Part shown: one piece after another, positions 1 to 11,180 of the stretch
How positions within the stretch are numbered: the stretch's first letter is position 1
Layout: each line of letters begins with the position of its first letter
Source: Protopterus annectens
Taxonomy: Eukaryota > Chordata > Ceratodontiformes > Protopteridae
DNA: 64,000 bases
Reading direction: 5' to 3'
Assembly (NCBI RefSeq): GCF_019279795.1
Contig: NC_056740.1
Location: 228,091,111 to 228,155,110, forward strand
Program-made: the position numbers and the translations under genes
The notes under the pieces: generated by a model
Database searches by the model: none
Seen by the model: only the letters and a program-made list of their open reading frames with translations
Told to the model about the DNA's origin: nothing

Positions 1-420
1 TTATGCTCAAATTAACCTGACCCACTGTTTGGAGATTATCCTTATCCATCCCATGACTGATAATTATATATTTATCCTAATGAGAATAATTGGGATCATA
101 CCATGGATAATTTCAGGTGACTCTGTATGGGATAAAGCATTTAGCAGTTGCCTTTGTCCATTAGTAGTACAAGAGACAGTCCTGGGGTAAATGTTCTGTT
201 TCCCATCCATACATCCAAGTTGCACTTGAATATGGACAGGGATGTACTTTGTTTTATGTGGATGGGAAGTCTGTTCCAGTGCAGCAGTATCCTCTGCAAG
301 ATATACCTGTCCCTCCAAACCATTCTATTGATGTTGGAGAAGAGGTTTAGATTCCTAGATCGAATATTTCTGATGCCATTTGACTTGCTGATGTGCAATA
401 AATCCATCAGTTTCAATCAT
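1..420 (-). mobile_element. CR1-like LINE 3' end fragment (divergent subfamily)
   Basis: On the - strand, 416-141 reads as the last part of a CR1-type ORF2: a leucine/isoleucine-rich stretch, WRDRYI, a WN-RLP motif, then a WMGNRTFTPG-like end and a stop. The same end block (WMGDHRFTPG) is seen in the much better preserved CR1 at 42,651. The 3' UTR from 140 down to 1 resembles the 3' UTR at about 29,995-30,115 (+), and both contain TCCCAATTA and ATTATCA blocks. So these two copies form a subfamily separate from the CR1s with CTATGAAM tails. The copy is 5'-truncated, its frame is broken, and it may extend left of the window. Confidence 0.7.
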
Positions 421-1730
421 AAAGGCCATGAACACATGCTTTGTTCCTGTCCTTCTTTAACAATACATCATCCTGTTTTTTTTACCAAGTGATGTCTAGA
501 TTCCTAATTCTAGAAACCCTTCCATTTGGATCCTGAAGTGTCATTTGCAAACAGACAACTGATTTCCAGTAGTGAAGTAACAATAGTCTATAATGTAAAG
601 AATATAAATAGTATAGCGCTCAACATGGGTGGCTGTCCAGTGTGTTTTCCAAAGTTTGATGATGGTAATGCATGGCTGCCTTCAGACACTGCCCTTGAAT
701 GTTTTGTTTGGCTGTTATACTTACATTCTGCAATCACTACTCAGTTTTATTGCCCAGCTTTGAGGCACAGATTTCTGAAGTCCTGACTGTGACCCAGAAA
801 ACCCCAATTCAAACAATAGATCTGGAGCTGAAAAAGCTGATGGGGGGGGGCGTGAGCAAATGACTTGCAGTTGTTTGCCCTCCCCATTGACAGAGAGTGT
901 TACCAGTTCTCCATTTGCTCCTGTGCAAATGGAAGATTGCACAACACTAAATGCCATATCTATGGGATGTAGGTTTGGCTCCCGAGTCAGTGATGGTAGT
1001 CATTGTAGATGTGCATGAGGAAAGCATAGGAGATCCCAGTGGTGATGCAGAGGCTCACATCAACAGCCAATGGGTATGCCTATGGCTATGAAGAAAGGAC
1101 CTCTAGACATACCCCAGTCTTGGAGACAAGCCAGACTAGCCTGGGAAATAAGACGTTTCCTCCTTCACACAACAAACAGGTAAGTAAAGGAGTAAAAGTA
1201 GAGATACAACCAACCCTAATGACTTTTTTTGATAGCCTCTCCAGACAACTCCTCACCAGCGTACTGGAGTACATCCAGTAGAGGAGGGATATCAATACAG
1301 ACAAAAAAATGCTTAATTTTATTGGCTTTCACTGAATTGTTGTTTTTCACATCTGTATGGTTCATCTTCAGAATGTTTGGGCACTATATTAAGCAGAGAA
1401 TAAGAAAATAATATAGATATTTTCAGTTCTTGAGCTATCATTGTGTGTGGCCTGTATGTACTCCCAGTACTGCTACAATATTACAATCAGCTAGCAGTTC
1501 TGTTGTTTAAGTGGCTCTCAACGTCCTGCTTTTTGTTTTTAGCTATATATCTTGTCAAACATTTATTTGTTTCAGTAGCTGTTTGCTCAACAATGAGCAC
1601 TTCATCACAAAGCCAGGACATCTGGCATGGCTGTGATTTACAATACTTGGTTAGATGAACATTTTTTTCTTGGGGGAATCTGCTTGAAAGCAAAAGCTGC
1701 CTGTCTGTTGTTATGGTTGTTTTGCTAATA
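421..1730. other. No recognised feature
   Basis: Unique-looking, moderately AT-rich DNA. Open frames are short (under 90 codons) and overlap on both strands. No domain, splice-bounded exon, terminal repeat or RNA gene could be recognised. Confidence 0.4.
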
Positions 1731-1908
1731 AGGAGTCTTATAACAAAAAAAAAAAAACAATGAAAGCAGAGCTCCAGGTTCACAAACAGTCTTTTAATAA
1801 AAACACACAAGCGCTTTCACCAAATGCTTCTTCAGGTGTGACATAAAAATGAAGTACATGACAAAACCTGGAGCTCTGCCTGCGTTGTTTTTTTGTTATA
1901 AGATTCCT
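1731..1908. repeat. Long imperfect inverted repeat around a hammerhead-like loop
   Basis: The left arm, 1,731-1,780, and right arm, 1,865-1,908, are near-perfect reverse complements sharing CAGAGCTCCAGGTT / AACCTGGAGCTCTG, an A-run/T-run and TTATAAC / GTTATAA. The arms differ in homopolymer length and a few bases. The 84-bp loop (1,781-1,864) carries a CTGAAGA...GAAAGCGC motif on the - strand that resembles the motif at Penelope-type 3' ends elsewhere in this window. Inverted terminal copies are a known arrangement of Penelope-like elements, so this is probably a Penelope-derived end. No RT is visible nearby. Confidence 0.6.
1811..1835 (-). ncRNA. Hammerhead-like ribozyme motif (Penelope-type)
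   Basis: Reading the - strand from 1,835, CTGAAGA fits the hammerhead CUGANGA box. It is followed by a 10-nt segment that could form a poor stem II, then GAAA and GCGCTT. The third core strand and stem I were not verified. The same GAAAGCGCTTG suffix occurs at 53,646. Confidence 0.4.
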
Positions 1909-2390
1909 GCTTTTCTGCAACGGAGGTACCTGGGGAGTAGTGGCTGTTGTTTTTTCAATAAGGACTCTTGTTATCTTTTAGAGTGTTCTTTTTTGGCAAA
2001 AACTACATTTTATGTCTGGACCCAAACTAACGATCTCATTCATTGGAGCAAGCAGGATATTGTTGGTGGACCTGGAATATAATTTATGGAATTTTTATTA
2101 TGGTAAGACAGGAAGGCTATAGTTCTATGCCAAACTGATAAGCATCGTTACAGTTTTACAATAGCATTCTCCTCTTTTATGGATTTAGTAATTATTTTTC
2201 TCAGACTTCTACACTATTTGTTTATGTAGGGTTACCTTGCTGATGTTTTGTTAGTTATCTTCATTTTGCAAGTTGCTTAAAGGGTAAGCACTAATTTAAA
2301 ACTGAATTTGATTTCAATGTTGAATGAAATAAAGTCTAACACCTTGGCCTAGTTGGATATGGTATGATCATACGAGAGACAACTCTTATT
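1909..2390. other. No recognised feature
   Basis: AT-rich sequence up to the MITE at 2,391. Nothing identifiable except short T-runs and a 1,849-2,082 open frame with no family resemblance. Confidence 0.4.
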
Positions 2391-2715
2391 GGGTTCCATT
2401 AGAAATCGCGAACATTCAAAAGTTTGAGCCTCATATGGTTGACACCATATGAGTGAACTTTTGAAAGCTCGTAAGTTTCAATGGAGATCACCGTAGGGAG
2501 TGTTTCCCTTTACTTCAATGTAGTGCAATCTCGGAGTTGGTATATTTAAGAAGTGGAGAGTGCAAGGGGGCTTGCCCCCCTGCTCAGAGTGTTCAGGTAA
2601 GTTTTTTTTTTTTTTAGTTTTTTATTATTTGTTCGAAGTTTTAAAACTTCACTCATATGGTGTCGATCATATGAGAGTCGATGTTTTAAACCTTCGAGCA
2701 TATAATATGGAACCC
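2391..2715. mobile_element. MITE with palindromic subterminal arms (copy 1)
   Basis: A 325-bp non-coding element. The ends are inverted: GGGTTCCAT at the left, ATGGAACCC at the right. The flanks carry TCTTATT on both sides (2,384-2,390 and 2,716-2,722), which looks like a target duplication of about 7 bp. Each end contains its own hairpin with TCATATGG and a CCATATGA partner around a GACACC or TCGATC core. The middle holds an ATCTCGGAGTTGGTATATTTAA block shared (in part) with 40,800 and 55,085. There is no coding capacity, so it would depend on a transposase in trans. Confidence 0.7.
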
Positions 2716-2722
2716 TCTTATT

Positions 2723-3840
2723 TACTCCCTGAGGAGCATACTTAGTTCTTCCAGGCCTTGCTTCAATTACATTTTAATTACTTCATGGTGAAAGAACCAC
2801 ACCTGTGCTAATACACAAAAATAACTATTCTGCTATTTATCTTGGCCAAGAAAGTTTCATTTTCACCAATATATGCTAATTGCATCCACGAAGAAATATA
2901 TTTATTTATTTGCTTTCTTTTGTTCACCAGAGTAGTCTAACTAAGTAGTGCCCCTGTTTCAGGAAGGCATGAGGAGAAACGTTCCAGACATAAAGAAATA
3001 TAGCATTAAAGTCTTATAGAGCTGAAATAGAGGAATGCAACATATATTTTATGTACAGTTGCAGTAAACAATCTGTAGAAATATTTGTCAGCGATTAATA
3101 TAACAACTAATAATAATGTTAAAATCCATATTAGGGGGATAAAATCCTCAACAGGTAAGCAAATATTATAACAGTTTCAGGTTGAGGTTCATTAATTTAA
3201 ACCAATAGTAACATCAATGAGGCATTACATGATAACCTTATGTCACTAGCTTTGGACTAGTCTGGTCTATCATATGTAGAGATGGGACGAGTTAGTAGAT
3301 GACACAGTAGTACATGCATTGTATATAACAGTAGTGAGCAACAGCAACATTTGACTGCTCTCACTGTCAAGGTAAAAGAAAAGCTAAGTATTTACAAAGT
3401 TGGTAAACTTGATGCCTTCCTGCTATGTGACTCTAGTGTTAGTTGTATGTATCAATTAATAAATGGAGAGTTATGTGTGAGTGATAATGTTGACACTATC
3501 CAGATCCAGCAAAGGAGGAATGTAACCACTTGTCTGAAGGAAGAAATAAAAGAAAATGGAATGAGGTCTTTAGACAGTTAGGTACTTGTGACTATGTTTG
3601 ATGTTGTAAAGTATTCAAATCATGTTTGCTGCCAGTGAGACTAATAATAAAGACAGATAAACCATTCTTATCAGAGGGCTATGGGTAATTACCCTCAGTA
3701 TAATGAAAAATGTCCTGCTTTCCTACAAAACTAATGAAAAAACCTATAACAAACTAGTGACATTAAAAAAACTCTTTCAAAAATTCCTAATGAGGCCGTA
3801 CAACAATTTATATGTGATTCTTAATGAAGGAAGATTATTG
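2723..3840. other. No recognised feature
   Basis: AT-rich DNA with no recognisable repeat family. The longest open frame, 3,351-3,581 (+, 76 codons), has no motif I can identify. Confidence 0.35.
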
Positions 3841-4100
3841 AATCCATCCATCCATCCATCCATCCATCTATCCATCCATCTCCAACTCCCTTTCCTGTTT
3901 TTGCACATGGGGTTAGGGTGCCACTTCACCACTGACAATCATCCAGAGCCAAGATTTACTCCACTGGATGGCTAGATCTGCCATGGTAGTTCTTCTACAC
4001 TACACACTCATTTGTACACTCACACCTATGGTCAATTTAGAGTGTCCAGTCTACCTACATGATTGAGTAAGTGACTGGGTGCAGAAAAATTATCCTGTAT
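3841..4100 (-). repeat. SINE 3' part with (CCAT)n tail
   Basis: Reading the - strand, a CTCTAAATTGACCATAG block (near 4,045-4,020) is followed by a GATGATTGTCAGTGGTGAAG block and ends in a GGAT microsatellite (3,841-3,888 as CCAT). The same block and GGAT tail recur on the + strand at 23,405-23,537. The TCAATTTAGAGT block also occurs at 41,998. The order matches tRNA-derived SINEs common in fish-like genomes. The 5' tRNA-like head is absent here. Confidence 0.55.
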
Positions 4101-4350
4101 TGCAGGAGAACCATTACAGCAAATGTTGAAAGGTGTGACTGTGTGAAATCATTGATGATTGCAATCAAATCAATTTGTCAGAAACTAACTTAACCTTTGA
4201 AAAAAAATCTTAAATATTGTTCTTACTGTGCAACAAACAAGCAAAAATGGTAAGATATTCAAATAAGGCAGAATTAAGTGGTATGTTAATTGTGTACAAT
4301 AACATAAATGTAAAAGGCATGTACCCTTGAACATGTTAAGAAATGGCAAA
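4101..4350. other. No recognised feature
   Basis: Short flank between the SINE fragment and the Gmr1-like LTR. Nothing recognised. Confidence 0.35.
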
Positions 4351-4355
4351 CAGCC

Positions 4356-4576
4356 TGTGATGATAGGAGGTGCTGCCAGCCATGCTAGGAGAAGTAGGGC
4401 AGTGGATGTATGACTTGTTCCCTGTGTGCTTTTAAGGGAAATCATGTTTGATACATGGAGGTCTGCATCTGTAAATACTGTGTGTATCCATTTGTATTCC
4501 AAGTGAATGTCCCTCTCCAGTGTCAGTGGTGAGGATTCAGGCTGCTTGACTACTGGCCCAGCAATGGGATGACACA
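4356..4576 (+). repeat. 5' LTR of Gmr1-like copy A
   Basis: Begins TGTGATGAT and ends GATGACACA. The first and last bases form the short inverted repeat TGTSA-type ends expected of an LTR. It aligns over its length with 15,808-16,028 (for example GGAGAAGTAGG, TTAAGGGAAATCATG and GTGAGGATTCAG blocks) and with LTR segments of copy C on the - strand. The leader starts after it. A matching leader block (CTGTAGCCTGTAAGCAG) occurs in copy C, which confirms where the LTR stops. Confidence 0.85.
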
Positions 4577-4752
4577 TATTAGTGAGCAGAGGTGGGATAT
4601 TAATTGAACTCCTGTAGCCTGTAAGCAGTTGTCACTAAAGAATTAGTTTGCACTCTTATGCAGCCACAAAGTGTACATTCCGAGTTTCATATCACAATAG
4701 TTTTATTTATTTAGTTTTTGTTAGCACAGCTAGTCAGGGAGAACAGGCAAGG

Positions 4753-5400
4753 ATGTCAGCAGAGGGTTATGGCAAGCTGACAAGAAACCAGTTATCTGAG
4801 ATGTGCTAAGCCAAAGGACTGGTGCATGCCAACCTGACTAAAGGGTAAATGATTGCATTGCATGATTGTGTGTGATTAAATTACTGAATTAAGCACTTAT
4901 TTTCATAGGTGGGTGAGGGCGTGTCAGGTCACCACTTTTCAAGAGCTGGCAGACATTTTGGTGAGGGAACAAGGCCTTAGCACTTTACCTGTGGACATGA
5001 GAATCTGGTTGGCAGATAGGGAATGCAGCTCTGCCAATGAGCTGGGGAAAAAGTGGATCTCTACTTGGCAAGCGGGGCATCATTGCACAGGAAAGGGATA
5101 TCCAGTGCTGTATATGGATATAAGGGAACCCATGGTGGGCAGCCTAAATCATCCCAACAGAGTCTGTCAGTCACAGGGGAAGCCACTAGTTCACGTACAT
5201 GGCCAGGATCAAGGGTTAAATGTTTTAAATGTAACCAGTGGGGCCATGTAGCATATAGAAGTTTATGGAGGCCAGGTGGGGAACAAAGGGTGGGGGAGCC
5301 AGCAAGTGGGAATAAGAGAGTACCAGTAGTAAGTTATCTGGAGATAAGAGGGGTACCAAACTACCACCAGAGTTTGTATCCTATCTTGTTGGATGGATAA
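4753..5400 (+). pseudogene. gag: gag of Gmr1-like copy A, internally deleted
   Basis: The start ATGTCAGCAGAG at 4,753 matches the gag start of copy C (36,987, - strand), but an in-frame TAA follows within about 20 codons. Around 4,860-4,905 the sequence jumps to the part of gag found at about 36,230 in copy C, so roughly 600-700 bp of gag is missing. The nucleocapsid zinc knuckle is seen near 5,218-5,260 as CFKCNQWGHVAYRS; the last cysteine of the C-x2-C-x4-H-x4-C pattern is serine. Gag would form the particle and the knuckle would bind RNA. The reading frame changes at least once (4,913 frame to 5,053 frame). Confidence 0.75.
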
Positions 5401-5700
5401 CAGACCACTTCCAACATCGACACAGCCTCTGCTATAACCATTGTGAAGCCTGCAGTGGTTAAGGAGGAGCAGTACTTGCTTGGACAGTCCACTCCAGTGA
5501 GAGCTTTAGAAGAGATCCCATTCCAAATGCCTTTGGCCAGGGTTCTTCTTGATTGGTGGGGGTGGAAAAGGAAGCAAGCAAGTAGGTGTGTTTGAGGATA
5601 TCCCTGCAGATGTCGTGATAGGGAATGATTTTGATAATGCATTACCTTGTGTGCATGCAGTGACACAGAGTCAGGCTTGGAGACAGGCATGTGGGTCTGA
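5401..5700 (+). pseudogene. Aspartic protease region, Gmr1-like copy A
   Basis: The active-site-like motif DTASA at 5,419-5,433 stands where a retroviral-type protease has D-T/S-G-A. It is followed by a T-I-V stretch and by KEEQYLLGQS at about 5,463. The Gly of DTG is Ala here. In copy C the same position reads SASD, so the active site is lost there. A frameshift falls near 5,545. The following GVFEDIP and a NDFDNA segment match copy C closely. The protease would cleave the Gag-Pol precursor in the particle. Confidence 0.6.
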
Positions 5701-5832
5701 TAGCCTGGGGGACACCCAGACAGACAACATCTCTGAAGCTAGGACTCATGATGGGGCTAATTCAGGAGGGAGCTACCCTGTACCAGTTAATCTGAAGATG
5801 AACCATGACTGCTGGTAGGTACCGATGTTCCC

Positions 5833-7182
5833 TTGGATAGGGTGACTGCAAGGGCAGAGATGAGTGGTAGTACCCAGGCTGACACCGAGGCACCAAAAGA
5901 TACCAGACTTACTTTGGAAAGGAAGCTGAGAAAAGTCAAAAAGATAGATATGAGACAGGCTCAGCTCTCAGACCATACATTACAAGGGTTGAGGGAGGTA
6001 GCTAGGGAGGCACCTGATTCTCAAGGAAAAGGGGAGTCTATATACTGGAACAATGGGTTACTGTATATTGAGTGGACCCCTGCTGGAGGGCTAGAAGGTG
6101 AGGTAATACAGGAGTTGGTAGTGCACAGAGCTTACCATCTGGCACTTGTAGCCATAGCCCATGACATTCCTTTTGCAGGTCATAAGGGCATAAAGCATAC
6201 CAAGAGACGTATTATATAGAACTTTTATTGGTCTGGGATTGCCAGCAATGTAACTGGGTACTGCAGGACCTGTGAGCAGTGCCAAAAAGTAGGAAAGGGC
6301 AGAGACAAGGCCACAGCTTTTTTGAGGCCTTTGCCTGTGACTGAGAAGCCATTTTAAAGGGTAGCTATGGATATTGTAGGGCCTCTGAGTACCCCAAGTT
6401 CCACAAGGAAGACGTATATCCTAGTGGTAGTAGATTATGCTACTACATATCCTGAGGTGACGGCTCTGTCTTCCATCAAGGCAGAAGGTGGCAAATGCTT
6501 TGCTATAGATTTTCAGCAGGGTAGATTTTCTAAGAGAAATACTGACTGACTGATGTGCCAGTTTGATGTCAGCCCTGCTGGTTGTCTGTGGGAGAGCTGT
6601 GGGTTGAAGCACATAAAGACAACCCCCTTCCATCCCCAGACTAATGGTCCTGTGAAGAGGTTAAACTTTACACTAAAGAATACACTACGGGCATTTGCAG
6701 ACCAGTTTAAGAGAGAGTGGGACAAATATTTGCCCCATCTGTTGTTTTCTTACAGAGAGGTACCCCAAGAATCTGCAGGTTTTTCACCCTTTGAGCTGCT
6801 GTATGGGCATAGGGGGAGGGAACTTTTAGATTTGATTTGTGGTGAGTGGGAGGGAGAGTGTGTATCCCACATGGAGTCTGTTGTGGCATATGTGCTAAAC
6901 CTCAGGATAAGGCTTAGAGACCTCATGGGCTTGGCCCAGGAGAACCTAGCAGGGGCCCAACAGCAGAAAAATGTCTGGTATGACAGGAATGCTCGAGCCA
7001 GAGATTATGCTGTAAGACAGCAGCTGATGATGCTTATTCCTGTCAGACACAATAAGTGGCAGGCAGCATGGGAGGGACCCTTCATAGTAATATTGAAGGT
7101 CAGTGATGTAAACTACGTGGTAGAACAGCTAGGCAGGAGGCAGGGTCACAAATTGTACCATGCTAACATAATGAAGCCTTAA
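5833..7182 (+). pseudogene. Integrase of Gmr1-like copy A (located before RT)
   Basis: The domain order is linker, zinc-binding HHCC, catalytic core and C-terminal GPY/F module. The zinc finger is AHDIPFAGH...CRTCEQC (about 6,155-6,285), interrupted by a stop at 6,217-6,219. The core starts with the first Asp in MDIVGPL (about 6,367) and VVDYATTYPE. The usual second-Asp motif is degraded near 6,550, where two stops also occur. The HPQTNG motif is intact near 6,630, but the catalytic Glu three residues later is Lys (6,655-6,657). The C-terminal module reads KWQAAWEGPF (about 7,050-7,085) and ends at 7,182. Integrase inserts the cDNA into the host chromosome. Its position upstream of RT is the defining oddity. 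Confidence 0.85.
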
Positions 7183-7263
7183 CATGATAGGAAGGTCCAT
7201 GTGCTGAGCATTTGCAGTGGATGGCAGGAGGAGTTTGGTGGGATATTGTGACTAATCTCCTCA

Positions 7264-8082
7264 GTGAGGCTTAGACTGACACCCCAAAGACCTATCAAGC
7301 AGGCCTCATACAGGGTGCCTGAGCAAGTCAGACAGACTCTGAGGGAGGAGATACAGGAGATGTTGGAATGTGGAGTAATCCAGGAGTCCAGCTGTCCCTT
7401 GGCCTCCCCAGTGGTGCTGATACCAAAGATGGATGGCAGCATCAGGTTCTGTGTTGACTATAGAAGACTAAATAGTCACACAGAGTCAGATGCCTACCCC
7501 ATGCCTAGGACAGATGAAGCTTTAATGAAGCTGGGTGGGACTACATATCTGACCACTATTGATCTAACCAAGGGTTACTGGCAGATGCCCTTGACTCCCA
7601 ACGCTAGAGAGAGGTCAGCCTTTGTGATTGCTTTTGGCTTGTATGAGTTCATGAAGATGCCCTTTGGGATGAAAAATGCCCCAGTGAATTCTCAGAGCCT
7701 GGTAGAGCATATCCTAGCAGGAGCAGGAGATTATGCCCTTGCTTAAATGGATGATATTGCCATCTTCAACCATTCCTGGCATGAGTACCTTCAGCATGTT
7801 GAGGAGATGCTGGGCAGACTGCAGAGGGCAGAGTTTATCATTAAGCTCAGTAAGTATCAAGTGGGTATGGCAGACGTCTCCTACCTGGGACATAGAGTGG
7901 GGAGTGGTAAGATTAGGCCAGAACCTGCCAAAGTGGAAACCATTTGGGCATGGCCTGCCCCTGTTATCAAAAAGCAGGTGAGGGCATTCTTAGGGACAGC
8001 AGGGTACTATAGAATGTTTGTTCCCAATTATAGTATAATAGCTGCCCCTCACAGACCTGATAAGGAAAAACAGGTCAGATAA
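7264..8082 (+). pseudogene. Reverse transcriptase of Gmr1-like copy A
   Basis: RT blocks appear in order: YRVPEQVRQTLREEIQ, GVIQESSCPLASPVVLI, RFCVDYRRLN, TTIDLTKGYWQMPL (the first catalytic Asp in TIDLTKG), and FGLYEFMKMPFGMKNAP. The YxDD box survives only as MDD right after a stop (7,744-7,746 TAA). The thumb and connection follow with YLGHRVG and AFLGTAGYYRMFVPNYS to about 8,045, before a frame break near 8,080. This is a typical Ty3/gypsy RT. The start of RT lies about 80 bp after the integrase stop and in a different frame. In the living element they were presumably one polyprotein. Confidence 0.9.
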
Positions 8083-8099
8083 GGTAGTGTGGGCCCCAG

Positions 8100-8554
8100 C
8101 ATGTGAGCTGGCATTCCAGAAGCTTAAAGGAGCTTTGGGAGGACCCCCTGTGCTAACCAGTCCAGATTACAGCAAAGAATTTATTGTGCAGATGGATGCT
8201 TCAAACCATGGGGTGGGGGCTGTACTTAGCCAGGTTTCCTGACAGGGAGAAGAGCACCCAGTGGTATATCTCAGCCTTATACTCCAACCCAGGGAAGAAT
8301 GTTATGCAGCTGTAGAAAAGGAATGTCTAGCCATAGTATGGGCACTGCAGAAACTTCAGCCTTATCTGTCTGGAAGGAAATTCACTTTAGTTACAAATCA
8401 CAGTGCCTTAACATGGCTACATAGAGCCAGCCAGCAAAATGCCAAGTTATTAAGGTGGAGCTTAGGATTGCAGGCATATAACATGATATTACAACACCAT
8501 AGTGGGATCAGTAATGCCAATGCAGATGGGCTCTCAAGACAAGGAATAGGCTAA
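8100..8554 (+). pseudogene. RNase H of Gmr1-like copy A
   Basis: RNase H blocks: QMDASNHGVGAVLSQ (first Asp, about 8,190-8,235), a stop (TGA at 8,240-8,242), then YAAVEKECLAIVWAL (catalytic Glu), LVTNHSALTWL (the third Asp is Asn), and NANADGLSRQ (last Asp), ending at a TAG/TAA-type stop at 8,554. It degrades the RNA strand of the RNA:DNA hybrid. No reading frame follows. The 3' non-coding DNA to 8,631 is then cut by the nested element. Confidence 0.85.
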
Positions 8555-8631
8555 CATATTCCCAGATAGGCTTATTTATCTCAAGACACATTTCTCAAGG
8601 GTCACTTGAAAAACTAGCTTGAATCTTGAAA

Positions 8632-9322
8632 AATTATATAACGCCTTCTGTGTATTTCTTGCTGTTACTTGCATTTACATGCAAGCATACCAAAGTATAT
8701 TTAACTACTTACTGTGATCAGCTAGTCTTATTACTGTATTGTACTAAGTACAATAAATACACAGAGACAACTGCTTCAGTTAATACACATTCTATTACAG
8801 TTTCCTTTTGGATCTACAAGCATGCACCCCAGATGCTGTCAGCTCTCTATGGCAAATTCCCAAAGCTTGTTTACTGTTACACTCATATTTATACCAAAAA
8901 GTCTGATATTTTTTCTCAGAGACTGATGTATAACAGTTCTTTCTTTGTATAACAGTTTTCCTTTGTTCCCTTGTCCTTGGTTCTTTGTAGTTTGATGATC
9001 CATGGAAACTCAGTCTTGCATTATCTGAAACGTGGTGTTCCAGCACTATCTGAAACTTGATGTTACATCTCTTTACTTTGTTGATGTCCTTCCAGCTGCC
9101 ATCTGCACAGTTATTTATACAGACTTTGTTTCTCAATAACATACTCCTTCACATGGATGCAATATCTAAGCTATGCCAGCAGACTTACTACTTCTTATTT
9201 TTCAGCATTTTATACTATTTCTAAACTAACCCTTTATATTTTATATCATTCTTGCAGATTTTTATTCAAGCTAATAATCATGCTAACAACAGCTTAAATG
9301 GAGACAGAATACTATTTTCCCC
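8632..9322 (-). repeat. 3' LTR-like repeat of nested element
   Basis: Highly similar to 14,658-15,242 plus 15,685-15,780. Examples are the TTCCTTTTGGATCTACAAGCATGC block at both sites (quoted here in part) and the same GAGACAGAATACTATTTTC end. It contains the intact, unoccupied form (9,205-9,222) of the site that is filled by a retroposon in the other copy. Confidence 0.75.
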
Positions 9323-11180
9323 ATTATTTTATTATTTTGAGGAACGGACTAAACTTCTGTTAAAGAAAATACTGCATTTGTTTTATTAGCATTATCATTT
9401 ACAGCATTTACCACTTTGCTCACATTTACAATCATAACTCGTTTAGTTATTGCAACTCTTTGTAACCTGTAGCATATGCAACTATTTTAAGCTGTCATTA
9501 TTATGACCCCCAAAACTACTAACACAGGATGTATTAACCAATTTAGCGATTTGGTCCCAGATGATGACTATTTTGTGACTATGTCCCACCAATTATGGGC
9601 AGTGCCAGGTTCTGTTTTTGTCTTTTACTATTAACACTGGGTTATTTGAAACTACACATGCAAACTGTGATGCCACTTTAATAAACGTTTTAAAATTTGA
9701 AGGCAATATTGTCTATTTACACAACATTTTGTTCAGTTTACAAATTTAGATGCATTAGTACTAAATTGTAATCTGTCTATTAAAGATGCTTGTAATGACT
9801 TACTAAATAGTAGGATTCCAGTGTGCTTGTAAATGTACAATCTGTGAGATATCTTGTTCTACTAGTTTTCATACCAAGCTCTTTTAAATCTCCAATTGGT
9901 ATTTTTAAAACTTGAAAATGTAATATTGAAGTACAGTGTTGTTTTTTGGTATTGTTGTCTTATGATAGTACAAGTGGACGGTATTTTTACCATTTGCTCT
10001 GTATGAAGTACTGGCCTGTGGTAAGTATTTTAACCCATGGCCCTTTTCTTGTATTACTGCGTTGTTTATAATAATAAACAGAGTATTGGTAGAAATCATA
10101 CCCTTTTTCCCCATGTTGAGTTTATTCTTATTTTTGTGTTATTGTCTACATGCTATGACATTTTTGCATGATGTCTTCCCTTGACAGAACTGTTACATTT
10201 TTGAGGTAATGTGCAGCACCTAATACAGACAGAGTGTTTACTGAAATGTTTGCCAGTCTTTGATTCTTTCTCTACTTTTATGTATGCCTGACCCTGTTTA
10301 GCTAACCATGCCGTTATATTATTGTTAAATGTTACGCTTCCAAAGATACACTTTGTCTGCATTTTACAACTGAAATTGTCTTGTATTCTATTTTGTATAA
10401 CATTTTTCTAAGTTTTATTCCTGAAATATTGTAATTCCCTCTGTTTTGGTGCTCAGAATGATGTAAATGAAATGCAGATGTCTGTGTTGAATGGTGCATG
10501 CCTTGTTTCACAGCTGCATTTTTATCTATAGTTCCTTGAAGCATGTTCCAGACACTGAACATGCTGCAAAACAGAAATACATGTATTTAACTAACTATAT
10601 TATTTTTACATATATCATAGCAACATGTGTATATGCATCTATCTAGCAAATAGATGTGCACATGCATTTATACATTTTTAAACATATCTATCACTGTATA
10701 CATTCCCTCTGTTTTATTTTAAATCCAACTGTCTATATTAGTATGTACTTTTTAGTCAAGTTATATAGCTATTAACTAGAAACACATTGGGAAACAAAAC
10801 CTTTAGTTGTTTTTTTAAACAGCAAGTTAACACAGTTTGATATTGTTAACACAATGATGACAACCATTACTATCAGAACTGGATGAATCTGAATATGACT
10901 CTATACAGTGATGTTCTATACAATAATTTATTGACAATGATTGAGGATTTTATTGCAAAGGTATTGCAGTCTTGCTTTTTAAAAAAAAAAAACACATATG
11001 TCACAAATATCAAGCTTTAACTTGTTACTCTGTTTACATATATAAACCATTTACTATATACTGTACAGAATACACTTGCTTGTACAGATTGTTTTTGCAT
11101 TTGTATATACATGGCTGTAATGTACACTCAGTCTAGTTTTTAAACTTAGCATTAAACTGAAGCCTGCTAATTACATTACT
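9323..11180 (-). other. Internal AT-rich part of nested LTR element, 3' side
   Basis: Three short - strand open frames (10,562-10,332, 10,362-10,153, 10,114-9,905) lie close together with lysine/asparagine-rich translations, a few cysteine pairs and no stop-free frame over 80 codons. They could be broken pieces of one protein. I recognise no family and make no functional claim. Confidence 0.35.

Noticed and set aside
8626-9142. Open frames in the 8.6-9.1 kb repeat (+, 108 codons; -, 115 codons)
   Set aside because: They lie in the LTR-like repeat and the - strand one is also open in the other copy at 14,886 only because the sequence is repeated; no domain, and LTRs are usually non-coding.
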